A model generated the notes under the pieces. The model saw only the letters and a list, made by a program, of their open reading frames with translations, was not told the origin of the DNA and made no database searches. Below, one piece after another: positions 16,206 through 24,856 of a DNA stretch of 64,000 nucleotides (position 1 is the stretch's first letter; the number at the start of each line of letters is the position of its first letter). The position numbers and the translations under genes are program-made. The DNA is taken from the NCBI GenBank assembly GCA_013823855.1, contig PNMW01000011.1, positions 1 to 64,000 of the forward strand, in the 5' to 3' direction. The stretch comes from Lysobacteraceae bacterium (GTDB taxonomy: Bacteria; Pseudomonadota; Gammaproteobacteria; Nevskiales; Nevskiaceae).

Positions 16206-19103
16206 TCAGCGCCGCAGCAGCCCCAGCCCCGAGCAGGTGTTGTCCTCGGTATCCGCGGTCGGCAGCACGTCGTCGATCCACCGGGTGATCAGCGCCGCCG
16301 CCTCGCCGTGGGTGACGCTGCGCGCCACCGGCGGCATCCGCACGCCGGCCTCCGCCGAGCCGACCCGGAACGGCAGGATCGAGGTGCCGGCATTGCGCGG
16401 CACGATGTCGTAGCGGCGGCCTTCGCCGGAACCGCGACCGGCGGCGATCGGCCGCTTGCAGATGCCGTAGCGCACGTCGACCGGCCGGGACGCGTCGAGG
16501 AACAGGCCGGAGTTGGCGGCCGAGCCACCGCCCGAATGGCAGTGCACGCAGTTCACTTCCAGATAAGCGCGGACCCGCTTGTGGAGGTCCTGATCCGAGC
16601 CCGGCAGCGCGCCGGCATCACCCGGCACGTTGAAGCGCGGCAGCCGTTCGATGCGGGCCAGATCGGCCGGCAGGCCGCTCAGCAGGCCACGCTGACTCAG
16701 GTACTGCAGCTGGTTCTGGGTCGTGCCATCCGGGTAGCGGTGCGCCTTGTTCAGGTTGCGCGCCTTCGGGCCGATCGGCGCGGCGCCGGCTTCGCGATCG
16801 TCGTTGCCGTGGCAGGTCACGCAGCTCAGCGCGGCCGGGATCGTGTAGCGCGGCACGGCGCCGGTGTAGCGCAGCCGCTGGCCCTTGGCATCGACCACTT
16901 CCGGATCAGGGTCGACGTAGTCGTAGCGGACACTGGCGGTGCCGCCTTCGACATGCAGTTCGGCGATCCGCCCGCCACCGCTCGCGGTGCGCCAGATGTA
17001 CGGCAGGCCGACCCAGGTCGGCCCGGTCGCGGTCTGGCGGCGGATCAGCAGGCGGGTTTCGACGACGTTCTCGGTGCTGCCGGACTTGAACGAGAAGGTC
17101 TTGGCGATCACCGTGCCGACCGGGAAATCGAACGTGGCAACGACGCCGTGGCTGGCCTGGTCGCGGTACTGCGCCGGCTGGCCGTCGGGAATGAACAGGA
17201 AGCGGTACTTGGTCGAATAGTCGCTGAACAGCGCCGTGTTCAGGTCGTACTCGACGCCCTGCACCGGGTTGGCGCGCGGATCGGCCGGGTTGGCGAACAG
17301 GCCGTACTGATCGAGACGCGGGCAGTTGTAGGCGAGCGCGGCGCGATTGACCTGCCCGGGACGGCCGCCGTTGCAGGCGGCCCGCACTTCGGCTTCGGAC
17401 GGACGACGGTCGCCATTGGCCGGGTCCGGCACGAACGGCAGCTGCAGGTTCGGCCCCGGACGTGCCGGCAGCGAGCAGCGGTGTGGCGCCAGGCTGGTCG
17501 ACGCCGGCTTCAGCAGGTCGAGCGCCAGCTGGCCCGGTTCGCTGGTGGTCAGCCTGGCATTGACGAACGGTGTGGCGAACGCGGTCAGCAGGCGGGTGTT
17601 CGAGAACTGGTTGTCGTCGGCGATGCACAGGCCGTTTTCCGGCAGCTTGAGCTGGCCGGCGGCATTGAACTTCCAGGCATTGAAACGCTTGCCGCCGCAG
17701 TTCGGGCCGGGATCGGTCGGGCCGTAGTTCGGCCGGCCGCGCTCGTCGGCGCGCGCTTCGCTGCGGCCGGTCTCGCTCGGGTTCGGCTGGTTCAGCGGCA
17801 CGCCGCTGGCGTCCTTCGGATACTCGGTGCAGCCGTTCGGGGCATCGACGCCGCCATCCCAGACGATGTGCGCCGAGCGGCCGAGGTTCTTCAGCTTGAT
17901 CAGCAGCGGCAGCAGCGAGGCCTCGCCGCGCTGCGGTGTTGGCAACTGGATGGTGCCGCCGTTGTCGCGGAAGCGGTTGCCGTGGATCTCGATGCCTTCC
18001 GGGTGGAAGTCGTAGCGCAGGTCCGCCTCGTTCGGATCGATCAGGCCGTAATTGACGATGCCGATGCCCATCGTGTCGTGGTCGCTGATCTCGTTGTCGA
18101 CGATCTCGAGCTGGTCCGAGGCCAGCACCAGCATGCCGGTGCCCTTCGGCACGCTGCCGACGATGTTCCCGGCGGGGGCAAAGTTCGGGAAGTTGTTGTT
18201 GAAGGCGCGGTTGCGGTGCACCCGGTTCTTCTCGCCGTACTGGGCCAGGCCCGGCAGGTCGAAGATCAGGAAGCCGCCGGTGTTGTTGGTGGCGATGTTG
18301 TCGACGAACTCGGCGCGGTAGGTGTTCTCGAACTCGAAGCCGGCAACGTTGTATTCGGCGCGGGTGCGGCGAACGATGACGTCCGAGGTCTGGCCGACGT
18401 AGATGCCGGCGTCGGAGGCGCCGAAGGCTTCGGAATCCTCGATCAGCACGTGCTGGCAGAGCACCGGGTAGAGGCCGTAGGCGCCATGCCGGGTGCAGGA
18501 GTTCGGGGCGTCGAGCCGGGTCGAGCAGGTCTTGTAGTCGGACCAGCTGGCACGGACGTCCCGAAACGTCACGAAGCGGCTGCGGAACACGCGGATCGAG
18601 TTGCCCGGCGTGTCCTCGACGGTGAAGCCCTGCATGACGATGCCGTCGGCATGGCTGACATTCAGGCCTTCGGCGGCATCGGAACTGGCGAAGTTGAGGA
18701 TCGTCCTGTCCTTGCCCGCGCCCTTGATGGTGATGCCGCGCTTGTTGTTCATGATCAGCCCGGTCGACAGGCTGAAGCGGCCGGCGCAGAAGGCGATCGT
18801 GTCGCCTTCGCGGGCGTCGAAGAACGCGGTCAGCGCTTCCGTGGTCGCGTTCGGACCCGGGCAGATCTTGTAGGTGCGCGTGGCGGGCGCCGGCGTTGCG
18901 GCGGCGGTCTTCGTCGAGGGGGCAGCAACCGCAGTGGCGGCGCTGCCGCTCGCCGCTTCGGTCGGAGCGGCCGGCTCGGGCGCGGCGAACGCGGTTGTCG
19001 GCAGCAAGCTTGCGGGTTCACCGCAAGCCGACAGCAAGGCCGTGGCGACGGCGAGCACGGCGAGCAGGCCGATGCGGCATCGGCCGAAGGTGTGGCGGGT
19101 CAT
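16206..19103 (-). CDS. Fusion lipoprotein: parallel beta-helix domain plus SO2930-type diheme cytochrome c
   Basis: The 965-residue protein has a lipoprotein signal (LLSACG, Cys27), then a right-handed beta-helix region at about 70-430 with repeats such as GLIMNNKRGITIKGAGKDRT and NSIRVFRSRFVTFRDV. From about 550 it has a diheme cytochrome module with CXXCH motifs SCVTCH (about 760) and NCVHCH (about 850). In other genomes these two parts are usually separate neighbouring genes (the TIGR03805/TIGR03806-type pair, from memory). Here they are one frame. The start at 19103 has AGGGAG eight bases upstream; an ATG 36 bases earlier lacks the site. It is likely an electron-transfer or polymer-acting envelope protein; substrate unknown. 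Confidence 0.85.
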   Translation of the reverse strand: MTRHTFGRCRIGLLAVLAVATALLSACGEPASLLPTTAFAAPEPAAPTEAASGSAATAVAAPSTKTAAATPAPATRTYKICPGPNATTEALTAFFDAREGDTIAFCAGRFSLSTGLIMNNKRGITIKGAGKDRTILNFASSDAAEGLNVSHADGIVMQGFTVEDTPGNSIRVFRSRFVTFRDVRASWSDYKTCSTRLDAPNSCTRHGAYGLYPVLCQHVLIEDSEAFGASDAGIYVGQTSDVIVRRTRAEYNVAGFEFENTYRAEFVDNIATNNTGGFLIFDLPGLAQYGEKNRVHRNRAFNNNFPNFAPAGNIVGSVPKGTGMLVLASDQLEIVDNEISDHDTMGIGIVNYGLIDPNEADLRYDFHPEGIEIHGNRFRDNGGTIQLPTPQRGEASLLPLLIKLKNLGRSAHIVWDGGVDAPNGCTEYPKDASGVPLNQPNPSETGRSEARADERGRPNYGPTDPGPNCGGKRFNAWKFNAAGQLKLPENGLCIADDNQFSNTRLLTAFATPFVNARLTTSEPGQLALDLLKPASTSLAPHRCSLPARPGPNLQLPFVPDPANGDRRPSEAEVRAACNGGRPGQVNRAALAYNCPRLDQYGLFANPADPRANPVQGVEYDLNTALFSDYSTKYRFLFIPDGQPAQYRDQASHGVVATFDFPVGTVIAKTFSFKSGSTENVVETRLLIRRQTATGPTWVGLPYIWRTASGGGRIAELHVEGGTASVRYDYVDPDPEVVDAKGQRLRYTGAVPRYTIPAALSCVTCHGNDDREAGAAPIGPKARNLNKAHRYPDGTTQNQLQYLSQRGLLSGLPADLARIERLPRFNVPGDAGALPGSDQDLHKRVRAYLEVNCVHCHSGGGSAANSGLFLDASRPVDVRYGICKRPIAAGRGSGEGRRYDIVPRNAGTSILPFRVGSAEAGVRMPPVARSVTHGEAAALITRWIDDVLPTADTEDNTCSGLGLLRR

Positions 19104-19235
19104 GCGTTTCTCCCTGGGGCCATCTCGTTCGGATGGCACTTGTTGTCATGGGCCCGATCGTCGCGCGCGACGACGATCAGCCCAATGGTAAATACGACCC
19201 GCGGGGTGACGCTGACGCGCCGGAGAACCCCCTGT

Positions 19236-20543
19236 TCAGCGCGCCGCGCGGCAGGCGGCGTAGACCTGCGCCGCGCTGTCGCCGGCCAGCGACCGGGCGG
19301 TGAACAGCGCGCGCGGGCAGGTGGTGGCCTGCGGGCTGTAGTCACCCAGCACCGTCTGTGGCGATGCCCCCGGCGGGACCGAGGTGATGGCGCCGCCGAA
19401 GCCGGGCCGGCTCAGCAGCTGGCGATAGATCAGGAAGCCATTGTCGACCAGGCCAGCGTTCGGCAGGTAAGAAAAGCCATGCCTCGCGTCGGCACCGGGC
19501 GGACGGCCGCCGAAATCGCCGATCACGGCATGGAAGAAGCCGCTGGCATCGATGATGGCATCGCGGTCGGCGACGCAGGCGATCACCGTCTGCAGCAGCT
19601 GGCGGTTCTGGCACAGCGACCAGTAACGGACTTCGGGCACCACCGGACCGCGCAGCGCCGGGAAGCTGGGCGCCCGGAAGCGGACCAGCACCAGTTCGTT
19701 GCGGTTTTCGATCCGCGCCGACATGAAGCCGGCGTCCTGGTTGTAGACGACCCCGCTGCCGAGCACGCGGCTGGGCCGGTAGACCTCGAAGGGCACGTCG
19801 CGGCCCGGCGCGGCTGGCAGCGGGCTGCCGGCCTGCTGTCCGCCGAGTCGCAACGCCGGTAGCGGACCATCGTCGTTCACCGCCGTCCGCCGCAGCTTGA
19901 GGCTCGGCGGCTGGCTGCCGTCGGCGCAGGCGCTGCGCTCGATCGGGCTGTCCTGCGCCGGGCTGCCATCGTCGCGCTCGTAGCGGATCACCGGCAACGG
20001 CACCACACCGTTCGACAGGTAGGCGCGCAGGAACAGGTAGTTGCGGCCGATCGGCAGCGCCGAGGCGCCGGCGTACAAGGTGTTCGGCGCCGGGTGGGCC
20101 GGCCTGTCGGCGAACACTACGTACACCGTGTACTGGCCGCCCGGGCGGATCGCGGGGTCGATCCGGGTGATGCCGGTCAGCGGCGACTGGCTGCCCGGGT
20201 TCGGCTGGATCCGGTGATCGGAGAGGACATCGATGGCATTGAACGCCGAGCCGTACAACTGATACGAGAAATAGCGCGCCGCCAGGTAATGGCCGTCGAT
20301 GCGCAGCCGCAGGCCGCGCGTGCGGCTGCGCGGCAGGGCCAGCCGGAAATAGCGCGCATGGGTTTCCGGGTAGGCGGTATTGCCGTCCGGCTCGGTCCAG
20401 TCGCAGCTGCTGTCGGATGCCGGCGGGCCGGCTGCATCCGCCGGCAGGGCGGTGGCGCCGGAAGATTGGAATGACGACAGGCCCAGCAGCACCGCCAGCG
20501 TGAAGACGCGGACCGGCCATTGTGGAAACAGGATGGAAAACAC
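19236..20543 (-). CDS. Secreted protein of unknown function
   Basis: The 435-residue protein has a signal peptide (VRVFTLAVLLGLSSFQSSGATA) and is predicted to be periplasmic or secreted. I do not recognise a characterised family. Features seen are an N-terminal beta-rich domain (LRLRIDGHYLAARYFSYQLY, then NAIDVLSDHRIQPNPGSQSP), an SLCQNRQLLQTVIACVADRD segment with two cysteines, and a second cysteine pair near the C-terminus. The GTG at 20543 has GGAG nine bases upstream; an earlier in-frame start would add an Arg-rich stretch before the signal. It lies 132 bp upstream of the beta-helix cytochrome gene on the same strand. Confidence 0.65.
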   Translation of the reverse strand: MFSILFPQWPVRVFTLAVLLGLSSFQSSGATALPADAAGPPASDSSCDWTEPDGNTAYPETHARYFRLALPRSRTRGLRLRIDGHYLAARYFSYQLYGSAFNAIDVLSDHRIQPNPGSQSPLTGITRIDPAIRPGGQYTVYVVFADRPAHPAPNTLYAGASALPIGRNYLFLRAYLSNGVVPLPVIRYERDDGSPAQDSPIERSACADGSQPPSLKLRRTAVNDDGPLPALRLGGQQAGSPLPAAPGRDVPFEVYRPSRVLGSGVVYNQDAGFMSARIENRNELVLVRFRAPSFPALRGPVVPEVRYWSLCQNRQLLQTVIACVADRDAIIDASGFFHAVIGDFGGRPPGADARHGFSYLPNAGLVDNGFLIYRQLLSRPGFGGAITSVPPGASPQTVLGDYSPQATTCPRALFTARSLAGDSAAQVYAACRAAR

Positions 20544-20939
20544 GTGAACTCGCTCCGGAAATCGGTTCCGGACATTACTTTCACGTGGAAAAGCGTTTTC
20601 TATCTTCGGGAAATATGGATATCTTCGGATTGAAGACAAAAGGCTCGACGAGCGGTCGCGACGATCCGCACGATCATCGGCGGTCTTTCCGGAAGCTCCG
20701 TCCCGGGCTTCAATTTGATATCAACACCATGTATTGATTGATATTTATTTCTTTATACTTTCTGGTCTGCAGATCGGTTCGGTATCCGGATCTTTGCTCA
20801 GCGCTTCGGGTTCCGAAGCACGCTGCTGACAAAGTCTAAGGAAATAGGGATTTTCACGACGATGAATCTTCGATTATTCCATGATCGGTTATTTCGTCAT
20901 GTTTTCTTTGATCGGCGACAGCCTGCGCAGGCCTGCCGG
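20544..20939. other. AT-rich intergenic region with direct and inverted repeats
   Basis: No convincing gene lies here. The stretch 20700-20780 is far richer in A+T than the rest of the window. Seen are two 9-bp direct repeats TATCTTCGG (20601-20609 and 20620-20628), a 10-bp palindrome TTGATATCAA (20715-20724), and an inverted repeat GCTTCGG-GTT-CCGAAGC (20803-20819). It should carry the promoter of the leftward secreted-protein gene; the hairpin may end or attenuate the DUF1111 transcript coming from the right, but it lacks a T run. Confidence 0.5.
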
Positions 20940-22166
20940 TCAGCGTCCCTCGACCCAGCGGATCAGCAGGGCGCGGGCAGTGGCGGTCTGCTTCTCGAAC
21001 GCCGCCCGTGCCGCGCTGGCCTCGCCGCCGTGCCAGAGAATCGCTTCCTCGACGCTGGCGGCACGGCCGTCATGCAGCAACAGCAGCGGCGCCTTGGCGC
21101 GGGCTGCGGCAAGGCCCCAGAGCGGCGCCGTGCGGAAGCGTGTCGGTTGCGGGCGGTCGGCGAGATCGCGGTCGGCCAGCCCGGGCCCGAGGTCATGGCT
21201 GCGCAGGTCGCTCCATGCGGTGATCGTGTCGAGTCCGGCGATGCCGTCGACCGGCAACTGCACGACATGACAGCCGCTGCAGCCGGTGTCGATGAACAGC
21301 GCGCGGCCTGCCGCTTCCGCGTCCGCAGCCAGCGGCGCTTCGGCCGGCACCGGCAGCGAGCGTTGCAGTGCCAGCACGGCGTCGAAATCGCGGTCGGCAA
21401 CCTCTGGCACGCCGCCGTTCGCGGCTTCGAGGCAGGCGCGGTCACCGGTGCCGCAGTCGGGCTGTGGTCGCAGGCGGCTGGTGATGCCCATCTCGTGGGC
21501 GTAGGCGATCGCCGTCTGCTCGGCCAGGCTCGGCACCGCCGCCTGCCAGCCGAAGCGACCGGGTGACGGCAGCCGCGCCGCCTCGATCAGCGCCATGCCG
21601 AAGACCGGCGGCGCGATCCGCGGCCGGATCACGGTGCCGGCCGGCAGCCGCGCCCGGGCCACGGCATCGATCGGGTAGCGCGGCCGTCGCAGCCGCCACG
21701 GCTGGCCGTCCGGATAGCGGCCGTCGAGGTGATCGAACCGCAGCGTGGCGCGGCCCTCGACCGCTACGCCGGGCAGTGCCTGGGCGTTGAGCACCGCGCC
21801 GTACGGTGATGCGTTCGCGGTGCCGCTCGCCGTGCCGAGCTGGATCACCAGCGGCAGCGGTGCCGGTCCGTCGACGATCGGGCCGCGGGCCCGATGGCCG
21901 GAGTTGTGGCAGGCGTCGCAGCTTGCGGCGTTGTAGACCGGCCCGAGTCCGTCGATGGCTGCGGCACCCTCGGTGCCGGCCGCGACGTGATCGGTGTTGA
22001 ACAGCGCCAGCCCGCGGTCGCGCAGCCGGCGCGCCTCGGCGTCGAGCGGCAGCAGCGCCGCTTCCGGATCGCCGCTGCCGGTGAAGGCGACGCGGGGCGT
22101 CGGCGCCGCGGCCGCCAGCAACGGGATCGCCGCCAGCAGCAGCGGCCACGCGGCCGGTCGGCTCAC
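20940..22166 (-). CDS. DUF1111 di-heme oxidoreductase-like protein
   Basis: The 408-residue periplasmic protein has a signal peptide (WPLLLAAIPLLAAAAP) and two c-type heme sites, SCDACHNSG (about residue 85) and GCSGCHVVQ (about residue 295). The segments GLGPVYNAASC and IAPPVFGMALIEAA match the DUF1111/DHOR family. Family members are commonly found beside metal or porphyrin uptake genes; the reaction is not known. The start overlaps the stop of the 177-residue gene by four bases, so it is part of the receptor operon. Confidence 0.86.
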   Translation of the reverse strand: MSRPAAWPLLLAAIPLLAAAAPTPRVAFTGSGDPEAALLPLDAEARRLRDRGLALFNTDHVAAGTEGAAAIDGLGPVYNAASCDACHNSGHRARGPIVDGPAPLPLVIQLGTASGTANASPYGAVLNAQALPGVAVEGRATLRFDHLDGRYPDGQPWRLRRPRYPIDAVARARLPAGTVIRPRIAPPVFGMALIEAARLPSPGRFGWQAAVPSLAEQTAIAYAHEMGITSRLRPQPDCGTGDRACLEAANGGVPEVADRDFDAVLALQRSLPVPAEAPLAADAEAAGRALFIDTGCSGCHVVQLPVDGIAGLDTITAWSDLRSHDLGPGLADRDLADRPQPTRFRTAPLWGLAAARAKAPLLLLHDGRAASVEEAILWHGGEASAARAAFEKQTATARALLIRWVEGR

Positions 22167-22696
22167 GGCTCCGGCGTCACCGTGACGCGAACCGTGCTGT
22201 CGACGGCGCCGCTGAACTGCAGCAGCAGCGGCCGCCCGCCGGGCAAGCGGTAGCGGACCAGCTTGCGCGGCGCGGCACAGCCGCTGGCGCCGTGGAAATC
22301 GAGCGACGGCAGCAGGGTGGCGCCGTCGACGACATCGATCCAGTGCGCCGACGACAGCGCGACGCGGTACTCGCCGTCGCTCGGCACCGTGAAACGCAGC
22401 AGCCCGCCATGCGCGCCATCGGCCAGCCTGGGCTTGGCCGGCGGCCGCGCGTAATTGACCGTGTCCTGCGCCGGCAGGCGCACAACGGCCAGTTGTGCCG
22501 GCAGCAGCGGGGCCGCCGATGCGGCGTCGCGCCCGGCATCGAGCGCCTTGCCGGCGCCGGCGAACAGGGCGCGTTCGGCGCTGACGTTCCAGCGGAAGGC
22601 CTGACAGCCGTCGCCGGCCGGCTCCTGCGCCGATGCCGGTGACCCCATCGCCAGCGCCAGCAGCGACAGCCCCAGCCGCGCCAGCAGCGGCATCAT
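22163..22696 (-). CDS. Periplasmic protein of unknown function, partner of the TonB receptor
   Basis: The 177-residue protein has a signal peptide (ARLGLSLLALAMGSPASA) and a mature part with cysteines near both ends (DGCQAFRWNVS and ASGCAAPRKLV). The rest looks beta-rich (EYRVALSSAHWIDVVDG). I recognise no characterised domain. The start is ATGATG overlapping the receptor stop, and the stop overlaps the DUF1111 start, so the three genes are tightly coupled. A periplasmic binding or handling role for whatever the receptor brings in is a reasonable guess only. Confidence 0.7.
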   Translation of the reverse strand: MMPLLARLGLSLLALAMGSPASAQEPAGDGCQAFRWNVSAERALFAGAGKALDAGRDAASAAPLLPAQLAVVRLPAQDTVNYARPPAKPRLADGAHGGLLRFTVPSDGEYRVALSSAHWIDVVDGATLLPSLDFHGASGCAAPRKLVRYRLPGGRPLLLQFSGAVDSTVRVTVTPEP

Positions 22697-24765
22697 CGCG
22701 CCGCTCCGGATGCCCGGAAGCGCCAGTCGAGCTGGACCAGCCAGGTGCGGCCCGGCTCGAAGAAGCCTTCCTGGTAGGCGTACTTCTGGTCGGCCAGATT
22801 GCGCACGCCGGCTTCGACGCCGAGGCCGGCCACGGACGGCGGCTCGTAGCGCAGGAAACTGTTCAGCAGCGTGTAGCCGTTGGCGTAACGGGCGCCGTCG
22901 GTGGTCGACCAGCGGCGCGTCTCGTACTGGCCCTCGAACTTGCCGGTGACGCCGGCCAGCGGTGTCCAGCGCAGGCCGAGCCGGTATTTCTGTTCCGGCG
23001 TGTCGAGCTGGCGCAGTTCCGGCCGGCTGCGGTTGTCGCGATCGAGGAGGGTCGCCTGGGCATCGAGCTTCAGCCTGTCCAGCGCCTGCCAGCCGAGCGC
23101 CAGCTCGGCGCCGCGATTGCGCTGCTCGCCGACGTTCTGCAGCTGGAAGCAGGTCGGATTCGGCGCGCTGCACTGGCTGGCGGGAATAGTGACGTTCTCG
23201 ATCGCCTCGTCGAGATCGCTCTGGAACAGCGTCGCTTCCAGTTCCCAGCGGCCGCGCTGCTCGCGCCAGCCGAACTCGTAGTTCCAGGCCGATTCCGGCG
23301 CCAGCTGGGCGTTGGGGATTGCCGAGCCGAGGCGGAACGAATAGCGGTCCTTGATCGTCGGGAAGCGGGTCTTGCGGCTGAAGCCGGCGGTCAGCCGGCC
23401 GCTGGCGGTGGCCGCGACTTCGAGCACCAGCTGGGCGTTCTGCGCGTCGGCGCGGCCGGGCGGGAAGCGGGTGACCGTGCCGTTCGACAGGTTGTCGGCG
23501 CGCAGGCCGCGCTGCACCGACCAGCCGTACGATGGCGTGATCGTCACCCGCTCGGTTAGCCGCCAGCCGTGCTCGACGGCGACCGCGCCGCTCAAGTCCT
23601 CGTAGCGTTCCTGCGGCAGCCCGACAGCGTCGCGCTCGCGGTGCACGTCCTGCTTGCCGTGCACGGCGATGCGGGTGGCGTGGTCCGGACTCCAGCGCCA
23701 CTCGAAGTCGGCGTTGCCGCCGTAGGTGAAGTCGCTGTAGGCGCTGTCCTGGAACGCGAACGGCCGCGTGAAGCTGTTGTAGCTGGCGTTGTCGTAGCTC
23801 GACAGGCTGTTGCGGAACGTGTCGTGGTAGACCCGGGTGCGCAGGGTTGCCCGGTCATCGAACAGGCCGTTGCGGGTCGACAGGTAGAAGCTTTGCTTGT
23901 CCCAGTACGGCCAGCGCCAGAAGCGCGCCTGCACGCCCGGCGCGCGGCCGGCATACGGCGGCGAATCCTTCTGGCCGTCCTGCCGGTAGTAGGCCAGCGC
24001 GATCTCGTCGTCGCGGCCGTAGGCGTAGCCGAGTTTGGCGGCGATCGTCTGGTCGCCGCTGCCGCTGTTCTCGCGCCGGCCGCCGTCCTCGTTGGCGGTC
24101 GGCTTGAAGCTGTCGGGCAGCGCGTAGCCGCCGGATTCGAAGTACGAGTAGGTGGCGTGCGCGTACCAGGCGCCGCTGCGGCCGCCGACGCTTGCCGTGG
24201 CCCGCGAGGCCAGCGTGCCGCCGGCTTCGCCCTGCTCGAACTGGCTGGCGGCGCGCACTTCGAGCGGCGCCACCGGCTTGCGGCTGATCACGTTGATCGC
24301 CCCGCCGAGCACGTTCGGTCCGTAGAGCAGTGAGGCCAGGCCCTTGCCGACGACGATCTCGGACACGTAATCGACGCCGAAGCGGCTGAAGTCGACATTG
24401 CCGTCGTACGGCACGTAGACCGGCACGCCGTCGATGAACAGCGGCACCTGCCGGGAGCTGAAGCCGCGCACCGCGATCAGCCGCTCGCGGCGCTGGCCGA
24501 CGTTCTGCAGGTGCACGCCGGGCAGCAGGCCGATCGCTTCCGACAGATCGTCGCGATGCCAGGTCTGGATGTCCTCGGCGCTGACCGTGTCGGCCGGCGT
24601 CAGGATCGGCGAGCGCGCGCCGCGCACTTCGACGACGCCCAGCGAGAACACCGGAGTGGAAGTGTCCGCCTCCGGACTGACGTCATCCGCCGCGACCGCC
24701 AGGCTGGCCAGCACCAGCAGGCCAAGTCCACCCATCGCCGCCGCCCGGCATGTCTGGATTCCCAT
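22693..24765 (-). CDS. TonB-dependent outer-membrane receptor
   Basis: The 690-residue protein has a signal peptide, a plug domain (about 45-165, with SEAIGLLPGVHLQNVGQRRE, IAVRGFSSRQVPLFIDGVPV and GPNVLGGAINVI) and a 22-strand barrel ending in LVQLDWRF. It should import a substrate across the outer membrane using TonB energy. The substrate is unknown. A ModE-like half-site lies 37 bp upstream of the start, between it and the modE-like gene, and two periplasmic proteins follow with overlapping frames. The start at 24765 has GGAGA six bases upstream. Confidence 0.9.
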   Translation of the reverse strand: MGIQTCRAAAMGGLGLLVLASLAVAADDVSPEADTSTPVFSLGVVEVRGARSPILTPADTVSAEDIQTWHRDDLSEAIGLLPGVHLQNVGQRRERLIAVRGFSSRQVPLFIDGVPVYVPYDGNVDFSRFGVDYVSEIVVGKGLASLLYGPNVLGGAINVISRKPVAPLEVRAASQFEQGEAGGTLASRATASVGGRSGAWYAHATYSYFESGGYALPDSFKPTANEDGGRRENSGSGDQTIAAKLGYAYGRDDEIALAYYRQDGQKDSPPYAGRAPGVQARFWRWPYWDKQSFYLSTRNGLFDDRATLRTRVYHDTFRNSLSSYDNASYNSFTRPFAFQDSAYSDFTYGGNADFEWRWSPDHATRIAVHGKQDVHRERDAVGLPQERYEDLSGAVAVEHGWRLTERVTITPSYGWSVQRGLRADNLSNGTVTRFPPGRADAQNAQLVLEVAATASGRLTAGFSRKTRFPTIKDRYSFRLGSAIPNAQLAPESAWNYEFGWREQRGRWELEATLFQSDLDEAIENVTIPASQCSAPNPTCFQLQNVGEQRNRGAELALGWQALDRLKLDAQATLLDRDNRSRPELRQLDTPEQKYRLGLRWTPLAGVTGKFEGQYETRRWSTTDGARYANGYTLLNSFLRYEPPSVAGLGVEAGVRNLADQKYAYQEGFFEPGRTWLVQLDWRFRASGAAR

Positions 24766-24801
24766 CGCAATTCTCCGTCATTTGTTTTATGATGATAAAA
24801 G

Positions 24802-24812
24802 TATATAACGAT
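24802..24812. promoter_or_regulatory. Candidate ModE half-site upstream of the TonB receptor
   Basis: TATATAACGAT matches one half of the published ModE box (TATATAACGAT after a six-base spacer) at all 11 positions. The opposite half is poor. It lies in an AT-rich 91-bp gap between the modE-like stop and the receptor start, where a promoter would be expected. Binding is inferred. Confidence 0.5.
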
Positions 24813-24856
24813 GGAATAGCGTCAGACGGGAACGCAGGCCAGCAGCGGCGGCCTGA

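Noticed and set aside
16179-19862. A 1227-residue open frame on the plus strand
   Set aside because: It lies antisense to the cytochrome fusion and the secreted-protein gene, with low-complexity Arg/Gly/Val content. The minus-strand proteins have signal peptides and heme motifs.
20862-21566. A plus-strand frame starting in the AT-rich gap
   Set aside because: Only its first 20 residues lie outside the DUF1111 gene; the rest is an antisense shadow.
20940-22696. An MbnH/MbnP-type copper pair
   Set aside because: The diheme protein carries DUF1111 landmarks rather than MauG/MbnH ones, and the small protein lacks the expected four-cysteine pattern.
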